Shown here one piece after another: positions 48,989-58,654 of a stretch of DNA of 64,000 nucleotides (position 1 is the stretch's first letter; every line of letters begins with the position of its first letter). Origin of the DNA: Variovorax sp. KBW07 (lineage in GTDB: Bacteria; Pseudomonadota; Gammaproteobacteria; Burkholderiales; Burkholderiaceae_C); NCBI RefSeq assembly GCF_003852515.1, contig NZ_QAJK01000052.1:1-64000 (forward strand). Direction: 5' to 3'. Below the pieces are notes generated by a model. That model searched no databases and was not told the origin of the DNA. It saw only the letters and a program-made list of their open reading frames with translations. Made by a program: the position numbers and the translations under genes.

Positions 48989-51900
48989 TCAGAGCGTGCG
49001 TTGTTGCTCTTGCTCGAAAGGCAGCGACATCGAGGCGAGGTCGCGGCGGGTTTCGACCAGCACCAGCGGGCCTTCGTCGAGCACGATCACCGGTGGGCGT
49101 TCGCGCGGCACGTGGACCGGCTTCGGCTCGGCGGCAATGGCAGCGCGCGCCTGCGCAATGCGCTCCGCGTCCGAGTTGACCCACTGCAGGCCCGAGCGCT
49201 CGGCGATTTGCGCGAGTTCGTCCAGCGGCAGTTCGAAGGCCTGCACCTTGGGCAGTGCGCGGCCGTTGGCGGCCGGAGCTGCCACGACGGGCGCTGCTGC
49301 GACTGGCGCCGCTACCGGTGCGGGGCGCTGTTCGGCGCGGGCCTGCTGCGGGGCGGGTTCGCGAACTTCCGGGGCTGCGGGTGCTGCTGCAAATGCAACA
49401 GCGGCTTCAGCGCGTTCAGCGCGCTCCGACACCAGCGGCAGTTGCTGCTGCTGGCGGGACACCGGCGCTTCTTGCACGTCATTGGCTGCGACGGCTTCCA
49501 CTGCGGCGGGCGAACCGTCGGCAGCTTGCTGCGCGCCAGCTTCGCTTTCGTCGCGCGGACCACGTTCGCGGCGGTCGCGGCCGTAGCGGTCGCGTGAACG
49601 GCCACGGCGCTCGTCGCCATCGCGGCGCGGTGCCTGCTCGTTGCCGCCGTTGTTGGCGGCGTCGCTGCCCTGGTCGGCGTCGGTTGCTGCTTCGGCCACG
49701 CGGACATCGGCATCGCCGTTGAGCTGTTGCGGGGCGTCGTTGCGGCGCTCGCGACGGCCGTCGTTGCGGTCATTGCGATCGCCGCGCGGTGCGCGTTGCT
49801 CGTCGCGGCCGTTGCGCGGCTGGCGCTCGCCCTGGGCTGCTGCAGCGTCGTCGCCTGCGGCGGCTTCGCCGCGGGGCTGTGCGTCGCCATTGCGGTCGCC
49901 GCGGTCGTTGTTGCGCTCGCCGCCACGTTCGCCGTTGCGGTCACCGCGCTCGCCACGTTCCCGGCGTTCGCCGCGGGCGCGTGGTGCGCGTTCCGCTGCA
50001 TTGCCTTCGTCGCCTGCTGCTGTGCCCGATGCGAGTTGCTGGGCTTCGAGGTTGACGTTGCCGTCGAGTGCCTCGGCCGGGGCATTGCGGCCTTCGCGGC
50101 CATCGCCCTCGCGGCGTTCGCCGCGGCCGTTGCGGCGCTGTTCGCCGTCGCGCGGTGCACGTGCTTCACGGGGCTCGCGGGGTTCACGCTGCTCGCGCGG
50201 TTCGCGTTGCTCACGTTGTTCGCGCGGCGGGTTGGCGCCGTCGTTGCGCAGCTCGGTGCTGCGGCCTTCACGGCCTTCGCGTCCTTCACGGCGCTCGCCG
50301 CCACGGCCGCCACGGCGTTCGCCATCGCGACCGCCGGAGCGTCCACCTTCGCCACGGCCTTCACCGCCGCGGCCTTCGCCACCGCGACCGCCACGGCGCT
50401 GTTCGCCGTCACGTGCGCCGCCGCGTGCTTCACCGCGTGCTTCGCCATCGCGGCCAGGACGGCCATCGCGGCGGGGCTTCGGTGCCTCGACCGGAATGAC
50501 GGCCGGTGCCGGCGCTGGAGCGGGGGCCGAAGCGCCGCCGAACAGGTTCTTGATCCAGCCGAAGAAGCCGCTTTGCGCCGGAACGGGCGCGCTCACCACG
50601 GGCGGTGCGACCGGTGCCGGTGCCGCGGCGACAGGCGCGCGCACGGCTTCGGGCTTGGGTGGCACCACGGGTGCGGGTGCATCGGGCAGCACGCCCTTGA
50701 TGACCGGCGACTGCTTGTTGGTGGGCTCTTGCGAACGGCGCGTGACGGCCGTCGGGTCTTCGATCTCGTCAGCCATCTTGTAGCTGGCTTCGATGTGGTC
50801 GAGACGCGGATCGTCGTGCTTGAGGCGCTCGAGTTTGTAGTTCGGCGTTTCGAGCGTCTTGTTGGGCACCATCAGCACGGTGACGCGCTGCTTGAGCTCG
50901 ATCTTGGCGATTTCGGGGCGCTTTTCGTTCAGCAGGAACGACGCCACTTCGACCGGCACCTGGACGTGCACGGCGGCCGTGTTGTCCTTCAGGCACTCTT
51001 CCTGAATGATGCGCAGGATCTGCAGTGCGCTGGACTCGGTGTCGCGAATGTGGCCCGAGCCGCCGCAACGGGGGCAGGGGATCGACGAGCCTTCGCTGAG
51101 CGCCGGCTTCAGGCGCTGGCGGCTCATTTCCATCAGGCCGAACTTGCTGATCGAGCCGAACTGCACGCGGGCGCGGTCTTGCTTGAGCGCGTCCTTGAGG
51201 CGGATCTCGACCTCGCGGCGGTTCTTCGACTCGTCCATGTCGATGAAGTCGATGACGATCAGGCCGCCCAGGTCGCGCAGGCGCATCTGGCGGGCCACTT
51301 CGTCGGCGGCTTCAAGGTTGGTGCGGGTGGCGGTTTCTTCGATGTCGCCGCCCTTGATGGCGCGGGCCGAGTTCACGTCGACCGAAACCAGTGCTTCGGT
51401 GTGGTCGATCACGATGGCGCCGCCCGAGGGCAGTTGCACGGTGCGGGCGTAGGCCGACTCGATCTGGTGCTCGATCTGGAAGCGGCTGAACAGCGCCGCA
51501 TCGTCGCGGTAGCGCTTCACGCGGGCGGCATGCTCGGGCATGACGTGCGCCATGAACTGCTGCGCCTGGTCGTAGATGTCGTCGGTGTCGATCAGGATGT
51601 CGCCGATCTTGTCGTCGAAGTAGTCGCGGATGGCGCGAATGACGAGCGACGATTCCTGGTAGATCAGGAAGGCACCCTTGCCGCCCTGGGCGGCGCCGTC
51701 GATGGCGCTCCAGAGCTTGAGCAGGTAGTTCAGGTCCCACTGGAGCTCGGGCGCCGAACGGCCGATGCCGGCGGTGCGCGCGATGATGCTCATACCCTTC
51801 GGGTATTCGAGCTGGTCCATCGCGTCTTTCAGCTCGGCGCGGTCGTTGCCCTCGATGCGGCGCGAAACGCCACCGCCACGGGGGTTGTTCGGCATCAGCA

Positions 51901-52279
51901 CGACATAGCGGCCGGCCAGCGAGATGAAGGTGGTGAGGGCTGCGCCCTTGTTGCCGCGTTCTTCTTTTTCGACCTGGACGACCAGTTCCTGGCCTTCACG
52001 GATCGCGTCCTGGATGCGGGCCTGGCTGGCCGACACGCCTTCGGCGAAGTACTGCTTGGAGATTTCCTTGAACGGCAGGAAGCCGTGGCGGTCTTCGCCG
52101 TAATCGACGAAACAGGCTTCGAGCGAGGGCTCGACGCGGGTCACGACCGCCTTGTAGATGTTGCCCTTGCGCTGTTCGCGCCCTTCGATCTCGATTTCGT
52201 AGTCGAGGAGCTTTTGCCCATCGACGATGGCCAGGCGCCGCTCTTCCGGCTGCGTGGCATTGATCAGCATCCGCTTCAT
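48989..52279 (-). CDS. rne: Ribonuclease E
   Basis: A 1096-residue endoribonuclease that starts most mRNA decay and processes rRNA and tRNA precursors. The S1 RNA-binding domain lies near 35-125; the catalytic Asp pair is D301 (VDVNSAR) and D344 (VIDFIDMDE); the Zn-link is CPRC at 402-405. After ~520 the protein is disordered, with long Arg/Gly/Glu repeats ([14 protein letters not shown]-type) and Asn/Arg-rich stretches, the expected scaffold for RNA and degradosome partners. The ATG at 52279 has AAGGA about ten bases upstream. It is divergent from rluC, with a long leader between. Confidence 0.96.
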   Translation of the reverse strand: MKRMLINATQPEERRLAIVDGQKLLDYEIEIEGREQRKGNIYKAVVTRVEPSLEACFVDYGEDRHGFLPFKEISKQYFAEGVSASQARIQDAIREGQELVVQVEKEERGNKGAALTTFISLAGRYVVLMPNNPRGGGVSRRIEGNDRAELKDAMDQLEYPKGMSIIARTAGIGRSAPELQWDLNYLLKLWSAIDGAAQGGKGAFLIYQESSLVIRAIRDYFDDKIGDILIDTDDIYDQAQQFMAHVMPEHAARVKRYRDDAALFSRFQIEHQIESAYARTVQLPSGGAIVIDHTEALVSVDVNSARAIKGGDIEETATRTNLEAADEVARQMRLRDLGGLIVIDFIDMDESKNRREVEIRLKDALKQDRARVQFGSISKFGLMEMSRQRLKPALSEGSSIPCPRCGGSGHIRDTESSALQILRIIQEECLKDNTAAVHVQVPVEVASFLLNEKRPEIAKIELKQRVTVLMVPNKTLETPNYKLERLKHDDPRLDHIEASYKMADEIEDPTAVTRRSQEPTNKQSPVIKGVLPDAPAPVVPPKPEAVRAPVAAAPAPVAPPVVSAPVPAQSGFFGWIKNLFGGASAPAPAPAPAVIPVEAPKPRRDGRPGRDGEARGEARGGARDGEQRRGGRGGEGRGGEGRGEGGRSGGRDGERRGGRGGERREGREGREGRSTELRNDGANPPREQREQREPREQREPREPREARAPRDGEQRRNGRGERREGDGREGRNAPAEALDGNVNLEAQQLASGTAAGDEGNAAERAPRARGERRERGERGDRNGERGGERNNDRGDRNGDAQPRGEAAAGDDAAAAQGERQPRNGRDEQRAPRGDRNDRNDGRRERRNDAPQQLNGDADVRVAEAATDADQGSDAANNGGNEQAPRRDGDERRGRSRDRYGRDRRERGPRDESEAGAQQAADGSPAAVEAVAANDVQEAPVSRQQQQLPLVSERAERAEAAVAFAAAPAAPEVREPAPQQARAEQRPAPVAAPVAAAPVVAAPAANGRALPKVQAFELPLDELAQIAERSGLQWVNSDAERIAQARAAIAAEPKPVHVPRERPPVIVLDEGPLVLVETRRDLASMSLPFEQEQQRTL

Positions 52280-52826
52280 GATGCGTTGTCCTTATATGTA
52301 TCGTTCTGCGGCCCGTGAAGGGCCAACGATGCACGGACGACGCCCGCGAAACCAGGGGAATTGCCGCTTGGCCCCGGATGCTGTGACTGCCGCGCCAGGC
52401 GCGAGCAGGCCTCTCGAGCGTCAGCTCAAGAAGACAGCCGGGGTGGGGGCGCGTGGATGGGCGCGAGCCAGATTCGGTGTTGAGTAGCTATCTTTTTGAT
52501 AGCCGGTTGCGCAAGGGTGGCGCGCGCTGCGGGCGATTCAATGCCTGAGGCGACCGGCCGAAACCAGGTCAGCCAGCGCAAGCACATTTGAATCAGCAGC
52601 ATCAACACAACAAGGGACTCGCTTCGATCCGCCAGCAGCTTGGAAGCTGCAGGCTGGGTATTCCGTATCGGTGTTTCGTGGGTGTCGGCTTGACTCGGGT
52701 GCCTGGCTTGCCACTTTGCGCAATTGCGCGGGGTTTGCAGCTCGGCGCCAAAGCGGCATCGACCTCACAGCATGGTCGTCAGTGCTCTAAACTTCTGTCT
52801 AATCAAGCACTTACACGACCGCGCTG
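52280..52826. promoter_or_regulatory. Long divergent leader region of rne and rluC
   Basis: 547 bases without a convincing gene. In other proteobacteria rne has a long 5' leader that RNase E itself cleaves to set its own level; the size and position here fit that. The region contains the hairpin at 52487-52503. An inverted repeat, AGTGCT/AGCACT, lies at 52781-52811 near the rluC start. Promoter elements were not clear enough to place. Confidence 0.5.
52487..52503. repeat. Small hairpin, GCTATC-TTTTT-GATAGC
   Basis: Perfect 6-base arms around a T5 loop, inside the rne-rluC gap. Short hairpins of this kind with A/T loops are seen repeatedly in Comamonadaceae intergenic DNA, so it may be a dispersed repeat; this is recollection, not a search result. 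It could also act as a structure in the rne leader. Confidence 0.4.
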
Positions 52827-53942
52827 GTGAAAAACATTATAGGTGCGAAGCAAAGCCCCGAGACCGCTCCAAATCCCGCAGGCCGAAACGCCTCAGGGGA
52901 TGCCTCGGGTGAAACCGGGGCGCCGCATTCGGCCATCAAATTCATTACGGTCGACGCCGAATCCGCCGGCCAGCGGTTGGACAACTTCCTGTTCCGCCAT
53001 CTGAAAGGCGTTCCGAAGACGCACGTCTACCGGATCATCCGGTCGGGCGAGGTGCGCATCAACAAGGGCCGGGCCCAGGCCGAGACCCGCATCGAGGTCG
53101 GCGACGTTCTGCGGCTGCCGCCGGTGCGGATTTCGCCGCGCGCGGAAGAGGGCGCCGCCCCGCCCGCGCCGGCCCGCGAGTTTCCGGTGCTGCTGGAAGA
53201 CGATGCCGTGCTGGCCATCGACAAGCCCGCCGGCGTGGCGGTGCATGGCGGCAGCGGCGTGAGCTTCGGCGTGATCGAGCAGTTGCGCACCGCGCGGCCG
53301 GGCGCCAAGTTCCTGGAGCTGGTGCACCGGCTGGACCGCGAGACCTCGGGCATCCTGCTGGTCGCCAAGAAGCGCAGCGCGCTGCTTGCCCTGCAGGACC
53401 AGTTCCGCGAACGCGAAACCGGCAAGACCTACCTGGCGCTGGTGGAAGGCAACTGGCCCGCCAACAAGAAGGTGCTCGATGCGCCGCTGGCCAAGTACCT
53501 GCTGCCGGGCTCCGATGGCACGGCCGGCGCCGGAGAGCGCCGCGTGCGCGTGGTCGCCAAGGACCATCCGGACGCGATGCGCGCCGTGACGCTGGTGCGC
53601 GTGCTGGCCCGGCTCGCGCTGCCCGGGGACGCCGCGCCGCTGTCGTTGCTGGCCGTGACCATCAAGACCGGCCGCACTCATCAGATCCGCGTTCATCTGG
53701 CGTCGGCCGGCCATGCGATCGCGGGCGACGACAAATACGGCGACTTCGAGCGCCAGCGCGCCTTGCAGAAGCTCGGCCTGAAGCGCATGTTCCTGCATGC
53801 CTGGCGGCTCCAGTTCAACCACCCTGCCAGCGGCGAACGCGTGGCGTTGCAGGCCGACCTGCCGCCCGAACTGCGCACGCTGTTGCCGTCCGCCGCGCTC
53901 GACGCGATGGCCCAACATCCCACTCCCACGTCCCATGACTGA
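52827..53942 (+). CDS. rluC: 23S rRNA pseudouridine synthase, RluC type
   Basis: A 371-residue enzyme that converts specific uridines of 23S rRNA to pseudouridine. An S4 RNA-binding domain covers residues 45-100. The catalytic Asp is D170 in HRLDRETSG, and KTGRTHQIRVHL is the conserved late motif. The first ~35 residues are a charged tail. The start is a GTG at 52827 with no strong ribosome site, so the N-terminus may be shorter. Divergence from rne is a common arrangement. It overlaps the HAD gene by eight bases. Confidence 0.92.
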   Translation: MKNIIGAKQSPETAPNPAGRNASGDASGETGAPHSAIKFITVDAESAGQRLDNFLFRHLKGVPKTHVYRIIRSGEVRINKGRAQAETRIEVGDVLRLPPVRISPRAEEGAAPPAPAREFPVLLEDDAVLAIDKPAGVAVHGGSGVSFGVIEQLRTARPGAKFLELVHRLDRETSGILLVAKKRSALLALQDQFRERETGKTYLALVEGNWPANKKVLDAPLAKYLLPGSDGTAGAGERRVRVVAKDHPDAMRAVTLVRVLARLALPGDAAPLSLLAVTIKTGRTHQIRVHLASAGHAIAGDDKYGDFERQRALQKLGLKRMFLHAWRLQFNHPASGERVALQADLPPELRTLLPSAALDAMAQHPTPTSHD

Positions 53943-54609
53943 TTCTTCTGCAAGACCCCTTCGCTTCGACCTGATCGCCTTCGACTGGGACGGCACCCTC
54001 TACGACTCCACGCGGCTGATCGTGCGCTGCATCCAGGCCGCGGTGGTCGATGTCGGCGGCGCCAAGCCGAGCGAGAACGACGCCGCCTGGGTGATCGGCC
54101 TGGGCCTGGCCGAGGCGCTGGCGCGCGCGGCGCCCGATGTGCCCAAGGAAAAGTACCCCGAGCTCGGCGCCCGCTATCGCTACCACTACCTGCAGCACCA
54201 GGACGACCTGGTGCTGTTCGATGGCGTGCTGCAGATGCTCGACGCGCTGCGCGCGCGCGGCCACAAGCTGGCCGTGGCCACCGGCAAGTCGCGCCGCGGC
54301 CTGAACGAGGCGCTGAAGTCGGTGGCCCTGCGCGACCGCTTCGAGGCCTCGCGCACCGCCGACGAAACCTTCGGCAAGCCGCACCCCCGCATGCTGCTGG
54401 AGCTGATGGAAGAACTCGACGTGCCGGCCGAGCGCACCCTGATGATCGGCGACACCACGCACGACCTGCAACTGGCGCAGAACGCCGGCTGCCCGAGCGT
54501 GGGGGTCAGCTACGGCGCGCACGAGCCCGCCAGCTTCGACGAATTCAAGCCCCTGTTCGTCGCCCACTCGGTCGCCAGCCTGGAAACGTGGCTCCTCGAC
54601 AACGCCTGA
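53935..54609 (+). CDS. HAD-family phosphatase (phosphoglycolate phosphatase-like)
   Basis: A 224-residue hydrolase. The nucleophile block is FDWDGTLYDS with D17 and D19; ATGKSRRG is motif II, KPHP motif III, and GDTTHDLQLA motif IV. It resembles Gph-type phosphatases and the putative YjjG/NagD-like group, so the substrate may be a small sugar or nucleotide phosphate. It overlaps rluC by eight bases and precedes a Rieske gene by ten, so the genes probably form one transcript from rluC to the S49 peptidase. Confidence 0.88.
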   Translation: MTDSSARPLRFDLIAFDWDGTLYDSTRLIVRCIQAAVVDVGGAKPSENDAAWVIGLGLAEALARAAPDVPKEKYPELGARYRYHYLQHQDDLVLFDGVLQMLDALRARGHKLAVATGKSRRGLNEALKSVALRDRFEASRTADETFGKPHPRMLLELMEELDVPAERTLMIGDTTHDLQLAQNAGCPSVGVSYGAHEPASFDEFKPLFVAHSVASLETWLLDNA

Positions 54610-54619
54610 AAATTTCGTC

Positions 54620-54988
54620 ATGAGCGAAGAACGCATCCCGCTGTGCAATGCCGCGGACCTGGTCGAAGGCGGCCAGGCCGTGCCTTTCGATGTGGTCCAT
54701 GGCGGGGAAACCTGCCGCGCCTTCGCGGTGCGTTTCGAGGGGCTGCCCCATGCGTACCTCAATCGCTGCAGCCATGTCGCGATGGAAATGGATTTCCAGC
54801 CCGACCGCTTCTTCGACGACACCGGCCAGTGGCTGCTGTGCGCGACGCACGGCGCGGTCTACAAGCCCGATACCGGCGAATGCGCGGGTGGCCCCTGCCG
54901 TGGCGGCCTCGTGAAGATCTCGCTGAGCGAGCATGACGGCGTGGTGCACTGGCATACTGACTGGAACCTCCAACCCCTCACCTTCTGA
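54620..54988 (+). CDS. Rieske [2Fe-2S] protein
   Basis: A 122-residue soluble protein with the cluster ligands C50, H52, C74 and H77 in CSH and CATHG. It has no membrane anchor or signal, so it is probably a cytosolic ferredoxin-like electron carrier, or a stand-alone subunit of a dioxygenase or nitrite-reductase-like system. No oxygenase partner is nearby; the same gene is often found between rluC-HAD and sppA in relatives. It precedes the peptidase gene by three bases. Confidence 0.88.
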   Translation: MSEERIPLCNAADLVEGGQAVPFDVVHGGETCRAFAVRFEGLPHAYLNRCSHVAMEMDFQPDRFFDDTGQWLLCATHGAVYKPDTGECAGGPCRGGLVKISLSEHDGVVHWHTDWNLQPLTF

Positions 54989-54991
54989 CAC

Positions 54992-56032
54992 ATGACCGAC
55001 CCGAATCGCAGAGAACCTGAAGGTTTCGATCCGTTTGAGCCGGTAGCTCCCCTCACGCCTACGCAAGACACCTCCAAGAACATGGCTCAAGACCCTACAC
55101 AGCGCCCCGGCTGGGAGCGCGCAACGCTTGAAAAGCTCGCTTTCGCCGCGCTGGGCGAGCAGAAGGCCACGCGCCGCTGGAAGACCTTCGTGCGTCTGTC
55201 CTGGCTTGCCTTCTTCATCTTCCTGGCCTGGTTCGCGCTTTCGCGCAGCACGCCGAGCACCGCCAAGACCACGGCGCACACGGCCGTCGTCGAGATCAAG
55301 GGCGAAATCGCCGCCGGCGGCGATGCCAGCGCCGAATTCGTGGTCGCGGCCATGAAGACGGCCTTCGAAGACGACGGTGCCAAGGGCGTGGTGTTGCTGA
55401 TCAATTCGCCCGGCGGCAGCCCGGTGCAGGCCGGCATCATCAACGACGAAATCAAGCGGCTGAAGGCCAAGCACAAGAAGCCGGTCTATGCAGTGGTCGA
55501 AGAAACCTGCGCCTCGGCCGCCTATTACATCGCCGCCGCCACCGACAAGATCTATGTCGACAAGGCCAGCATCGTCGGCAGCATCGGCGTGCTGATGGAC
55601 GGCTTCGGCTTCACCGGCGTGATGGAAAAGGTCGGCGTCGAGCGCCGCTTGCTGACCGCCGGCGAGAACAAGGGCTTTCTCGATCCGTTCAGCCCGATGA
55701 GCGACGCGCAGCGCGCCCATGCCCAGACGATGCTGAACCAGATCCACACCCAGTTCATCAATGTGGTGAAGACCGGCCGCGGTGACCGTTTGAAGCTCGA
55801 CACCCCTGGCCTTTTCAGCGGCCTGTTCTGGAGCGGTGAACAAGCCGTCCAGTACGGCCTGGCCGACCAGCTGGGCAACGTCGACTACGTGGCCCGCGAA
55901 GTCATCAAGGCCGACGAGGTGATCGACTACACGCGCCGCGACAACGTGGCCGAAAAGCTGGCCAAGAAGTTCGGCGCCTCCATGGCTGAAACCACTGTGC
56001 GCCTGATGCACAGCACGCCGGCGCTGCGCTGA
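54992..56032 (+). CDS. sppA: Signal peptide peptidase SppA-type (S49 family)
   Basis: A 346-residue membrane-anchored serine peptidase. One helix lies near residues 66-84 (FVRLSWLAFFIFLAWFALS); the protease domain is periplasmic. The nucleophile is S175 in ETCASAAYYIA and the general base is K227 in TAGENKGFLDPF. VLLINSPGGSP near 134-144 lines the active site. It is the single-domain 36-kDa type. It degrades cleaved signal peptides and damaged proteins. It converges on an MFS gene. Confidence 0.93.
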   Translation: MTDPNRREPEGFDPFEPVAPLTPTQDTSKNMAQDPTQRPGWERATLEKLAFAALGEQKATRRWKTFVRLSWLAFFIFLAWFALSRSTPSTAKTTAHTAVVEIKGEIAAGGDASAEFVVAAMKTAFEDDGAKGVVLLINSPGGSPVQAGIINDEIKRLKAKHKKPVYAVVEETCASAAYYIAAATDKIYVDKASIVGSIGVLMDGFGFTGVMEKVGVERRLLTAGENKGFLDPFSPMSDAQRAHAQTMLNQIHTQFINVVKTGRGDRLKLDTPGLFSGLFWSGEQAVQYGLADQLGNVDYVAREVIKADEVIDYTRRDNVAEKLAKKFGASMAETTVRLMHSTPALR

Positions 56033-56071
56033 AGGAAGCGCTGGCCGAGCGCTGACCAACAGCAGTCGGCG

Positions 56072-57229
56072 CTACCGGTTTTCTTCGCTGCTGGCGGTGT
56101 AGCGCGCCGAACCCGCCAGCGCGACGGCGAAAACCACGACCACATACAGCGCGGCCGTCAGCGAGGTGGCCCGCGCGATCAGGCCGATCACCGCGGGGCC
56201 TGCCATGAACCCCAGATAGGCCACCGCCGAGACCGCCGCAATGCCGCGTGCCGGCTCGATGCCCGGCACCTTCGCCGAGGCGGAGAACAAGATGGGCACC
56301 ACGTTCGCAAAGCCGATGCCCACGCCCGCGAAGCCGACCAGGGCCAGCCAGGGCAGGTCGGTGAGCAGCACCAGCGTCATGGCGGCGGCCGCCAACAGGC
56401 CGCTGCCGAGCAGCAGCGCCGTCGGCTGGAAGCGGGCACGCATGGCATCGCCACCAAAGCGCGCGGCTGCCATGGCTCCCGAGAAGCTCGCATAGGCCAG
56501 TGCGGCCTGCTGCTGCGGAGCACCGACTTCCTGTTGCATATAGAGCACGCTCCAGTCGTAGATCGCGCCTTCGGCGATCAGGCCCAGTGCAGCGAGCACG
56601 CCCAGCACCGCCAGCGCGCCACGCGGCAGGAGAAAGCCGTGGTCGGCGTCGGCCTCGCCGCTCGCGGTGACGGGCTTGGGCAACATGCGTGTCGAAGCCA
56701 CGGCGACGACCAGCACCATGGCTGCGGCCACCAGCAGCAAATGAGCCTGGGCGCCAAGCCCGGCGGCCAGCGCCGCGCTGCCGCTGGCCGCGCCCGCCAT
56801 GCCGCCGAGGCTGAACATGCCGTGCATGCCGCTCATCAACGGCGTGCCGCTGTGCAGTTCGAGTTGCGCGGCTTCGGTGTTGATCGAAACGTCGAACACG
56901 CTGGTGACGAGGCCGAAGGCCGCCAGTAAACCCAGCAGCGCGACATAGCCGGGCATGGCGATCAGGCCGGCCAGCAGCAGCGCGTAGATGCAGCCGCAGA
57001 TGCCGGCCATGCGGCGCGGGCCATTGCGGCCGATCCAGCGGCCAGCGCTGGTCAGCCCGAACATCGCGCCGGCGCCGGCCGCGAGCATTGCCAGGCCCAG
57101 TTGTGCTTCGTCGATGCCGTAGTGCGCCTTCACCGTGGGCACGTGCACGCCCCAGGTCGCGAAGATGAAGCCGGCGGAAAAGAACTGCGCGCGCGAAGCC
57201 CAGCGCGTGCCTGCGGTCACGGCGACCAT
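56072..57229 (-). CDS. MFS transporter (YbjJ-like)
   Basis: A 385-residue twelve-helix permease, shorter than drug exporters. GFIFATWGVHVPTVK at the start, GMHGMFSLGGMAG in helix 5 and AVSAVAYLGFMAGPAVIG in helix 10 are typical of the fucose-permease/YbjJ group. It follows the RsmI-like gene by two bases and reads in the same operon as maf. The substrate is unknown; a sugar or metabolite is more likely than a drug. Confidence 0.85.
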   Translation of the reverse strand: MVAVTAGTRWASRAQFFSAGFIFATWGVHVPTVKAHYGIDEAQLGLAMLAAGAGAMFGLTSAGRWIGRNGPRRMAGICGCIYALLLAGLIAMPGYVALLGLLAAFGLVTSVFDVSINTEAAQLELHSGTPLMSGMHGMFSLGGMAGAASGSAALAAGLGAQAHLLLVAAAMVLVVAVASTRMLPKPVTASGEADADHGFLLPRGALAVLGVLAALGLIAEGAIYDWSVLYMQQEVGAPQQQAALAYASFSGAMAAARFGGDAMRARFQPTALLLGSGLLAAAAMTLVLLTDLPWLALVGFAGVGIGFANVVPILFSASAKVPGIEPARGIAAVSAVAYLGFMAGPAVIGLIARATSLTAALYVVVVFAVALAGSARYTASSEENR

Positions 57230-57231
57230 CT

Positions 57232-57996
57232 TCAGCGACCGATCGCGAACACGGCGGGCAGGCGTTCGTCCGTTGCGGTCTGGGGCTTGGCGCGCCAGCC
57301 CTTCACTGTTTCGCTGCGCACATGGGCGGTGGCCAGCGTGAGGCCGCGAGCAACCGCCAGGCGGGTGTTGTGCTGCAGTGTCTGCACGAGGCCCTGCAGC
57401 AACGCGGCGTTGCGGTAGGGCGTTTCGATGAACAACTGCGTCTGGCCGGTCTTGAGCGCGAGTGCTTCGAGTTCGCGAATGCGAACCTGGCGCTCGCCGG
57501 CGTCCTGCGGGAGGTATCCGACGAAGGCGAAGTTCTGGCCGTTCAGGCCGCTCGCCGCCAGTGCCAGCAGCAGCGACACCGGGCCGGTCAGCGGCACGAC
57601 GGTGATGCCGAGGTCGTGCGCGGCGCGCGCCACCGAAGAGCCGGGGTCGGCCACGGCCGGCATGCCGGCTTCGCTGAGCAGGCCGATGTCATGGCCTTCG
57701 AGTGCGGCGGCCAGCAGGGGGCGGGCGTCGAACTGGCCCGCGTGATCGCCCTTCTTGTGCACTTCGCGCGGCAGTTCCTGGATGGTTTGCGCCTGCAGGG
57801 GTGCAGCCAGCGGTGCCACCGCGTCGATGCGTTTCAGATAGGCGCGCGCGGACTTGGCGTTTTCGCAGATCCAGTGCGTGATGCCCGCAGCCACCTGCAG
57901 CGTGCCGAGCGGCAGGGCGTCTTGCAGCGGGGCCTGGACGTCGCAGCCGAAGTCGAGCGGCGCGGGAACGAGGTAGAGCTTGCCGGGTGTCGTCAC
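57232..57996 (-). CDS. Short RsmI-like SAM-dependent methyltransferase
   Basis: A 254-residue member of the tetrapyrrole-methylase superfamily. GKLYLVPAPLD opens the fold, GLLSEAGMPAVADPGSS is the SAM-binding region, and PLTGPVSLLLALAASG follows. It is the short variant seen in betaproteobacteria beside maf, and it lacks the C-terminal extension of RsmI. It probably modifies 16S rRNA or another RNA, but the reaction is not proven. It overlaps the maf gene by four bases (ATGA) and is two bases from the MFS gene. Confidence 0.8.
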   Translation of the reverse strand: MTTPGKLYLVPAPLDFGCDVQAPLQDALPLGTLQVAAGITHWICENAKSARAYLKRIDAVAPLAAPLQAQTIQELPREVHKKGDHAGQFDARPLLAAALEGHDIGLLSEAGMPAVADPGSSVARAAHDLGITVVPLTGPVSLLLALAASGLNGQNFAFVGYLPQDAGERQVRIRELEALALKTGQTQLFIETPYRNAALLQGLVQTLQHNTRLAVARGLTLATAHVRSETVKGWRAKPQTATDERLPAVFAIGR

Positions 57997-58574
57997 AGGA
58001 GGTCGACCCCCGCGGCGCGCAGCATCTGGCAGGTGCGGATCAGCGGCAGGCCGACCAGTGCGGATGGATCGTCGCTGTCGATGGCGCTCAGCAGGGCAAT
58101 GCCGAGGCCCTCGCTCTTGGCGCTGCCGGCGCAGTCGTAGGGCTGCTCGGCCAGCAGGTATTGCTCGATGGCGGCATCGGTCAGGTCGCGGAACACCACG
58201 CGAACAGGGGCGATGTCGCGCTGGACGAAGCCCGTCGCATGGCAGACGACGGCCACGGCGGTCTGGAATATCAGCGTCTGGCCGCGCATGCGGCGCAGTT
58301 GGGCGGTGGCGCGGGCATGGTCGCCGGGCTTGCCGAGGGCTTCTCCGGCCAGGTCGGCCACCTGGTCGGAGCCGATCACCACGGCTTCAGGAAAGCGGGC
58401 GGCCACGGCGTTGGCTTTTTCGAGCGCCAGGCGCACCGCCAGGTCGCGCGGCGTTTCGCCGGGCAGGGGTGTTTCGTCCACTTCGGGGGACTGCACATCG
58501 AAGGGCAATCGAAGGCGGGTGAGCAGTTCGCGGCGGTAGCGCGAGGTCGAGGCGAGGATCACGGTGCGTTGCAT
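57993..58574 (-). CDS. maf: Maf/YceF-type nucleotide pyrophosphatase
   Basis: A 193-residue enzyme that hydrolyses non-canonical nucleoside triphosphates such as m7GTP. The family opening ILASTSRYRRELL, DETPLPGE, and the catalytic Asp D70 in VIGSDQVADL are present. ALLSAIDSDDPSALVGLPL closes the fold. It is the first gene of the maf/RsmI-like/MFS operon and divergent from yceD. The start at 58574 gives the usual N-terminus; an upstream in-frame ATG overlaps the promoter region. Confidence 0.92.
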   Translation of the reverse strand: MQRTVILASTSRYRRELLTRLRLPFDVQSPEVDETPLPGETPRDLAVRLALEKANAVAARFPEAVVIGSDQVADLAGEALGKPGDHARATAQLRRMRGQTLIFQTAVAVVCHATGFVQRDIAPVRVVFRDLTDAAIEQYLLAEQPYDCAGSAKSEGLGIALLSAIDSDDPSALVGLPLIRTCQMLRAAGVDLL

Positions 58575-58654
58575 GGGACGATTGTGCGTGAGCTGCCCAA
58601 AACCGTGCGGCACGCTCGCTGTGGAGATGCGGCGGGCGCGATAGACTGGCGTGG

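Noticed and set aside
49727-52318. An 863-codon plus-strand frame opposite rne, with hydrophobic-looking stretches
   Set aside because: The Ala/Val runs arise from the reverse of Arg/Gly/Glu codons in the RNase E tail and from the conserved catalytic half; no start signal or family motif.
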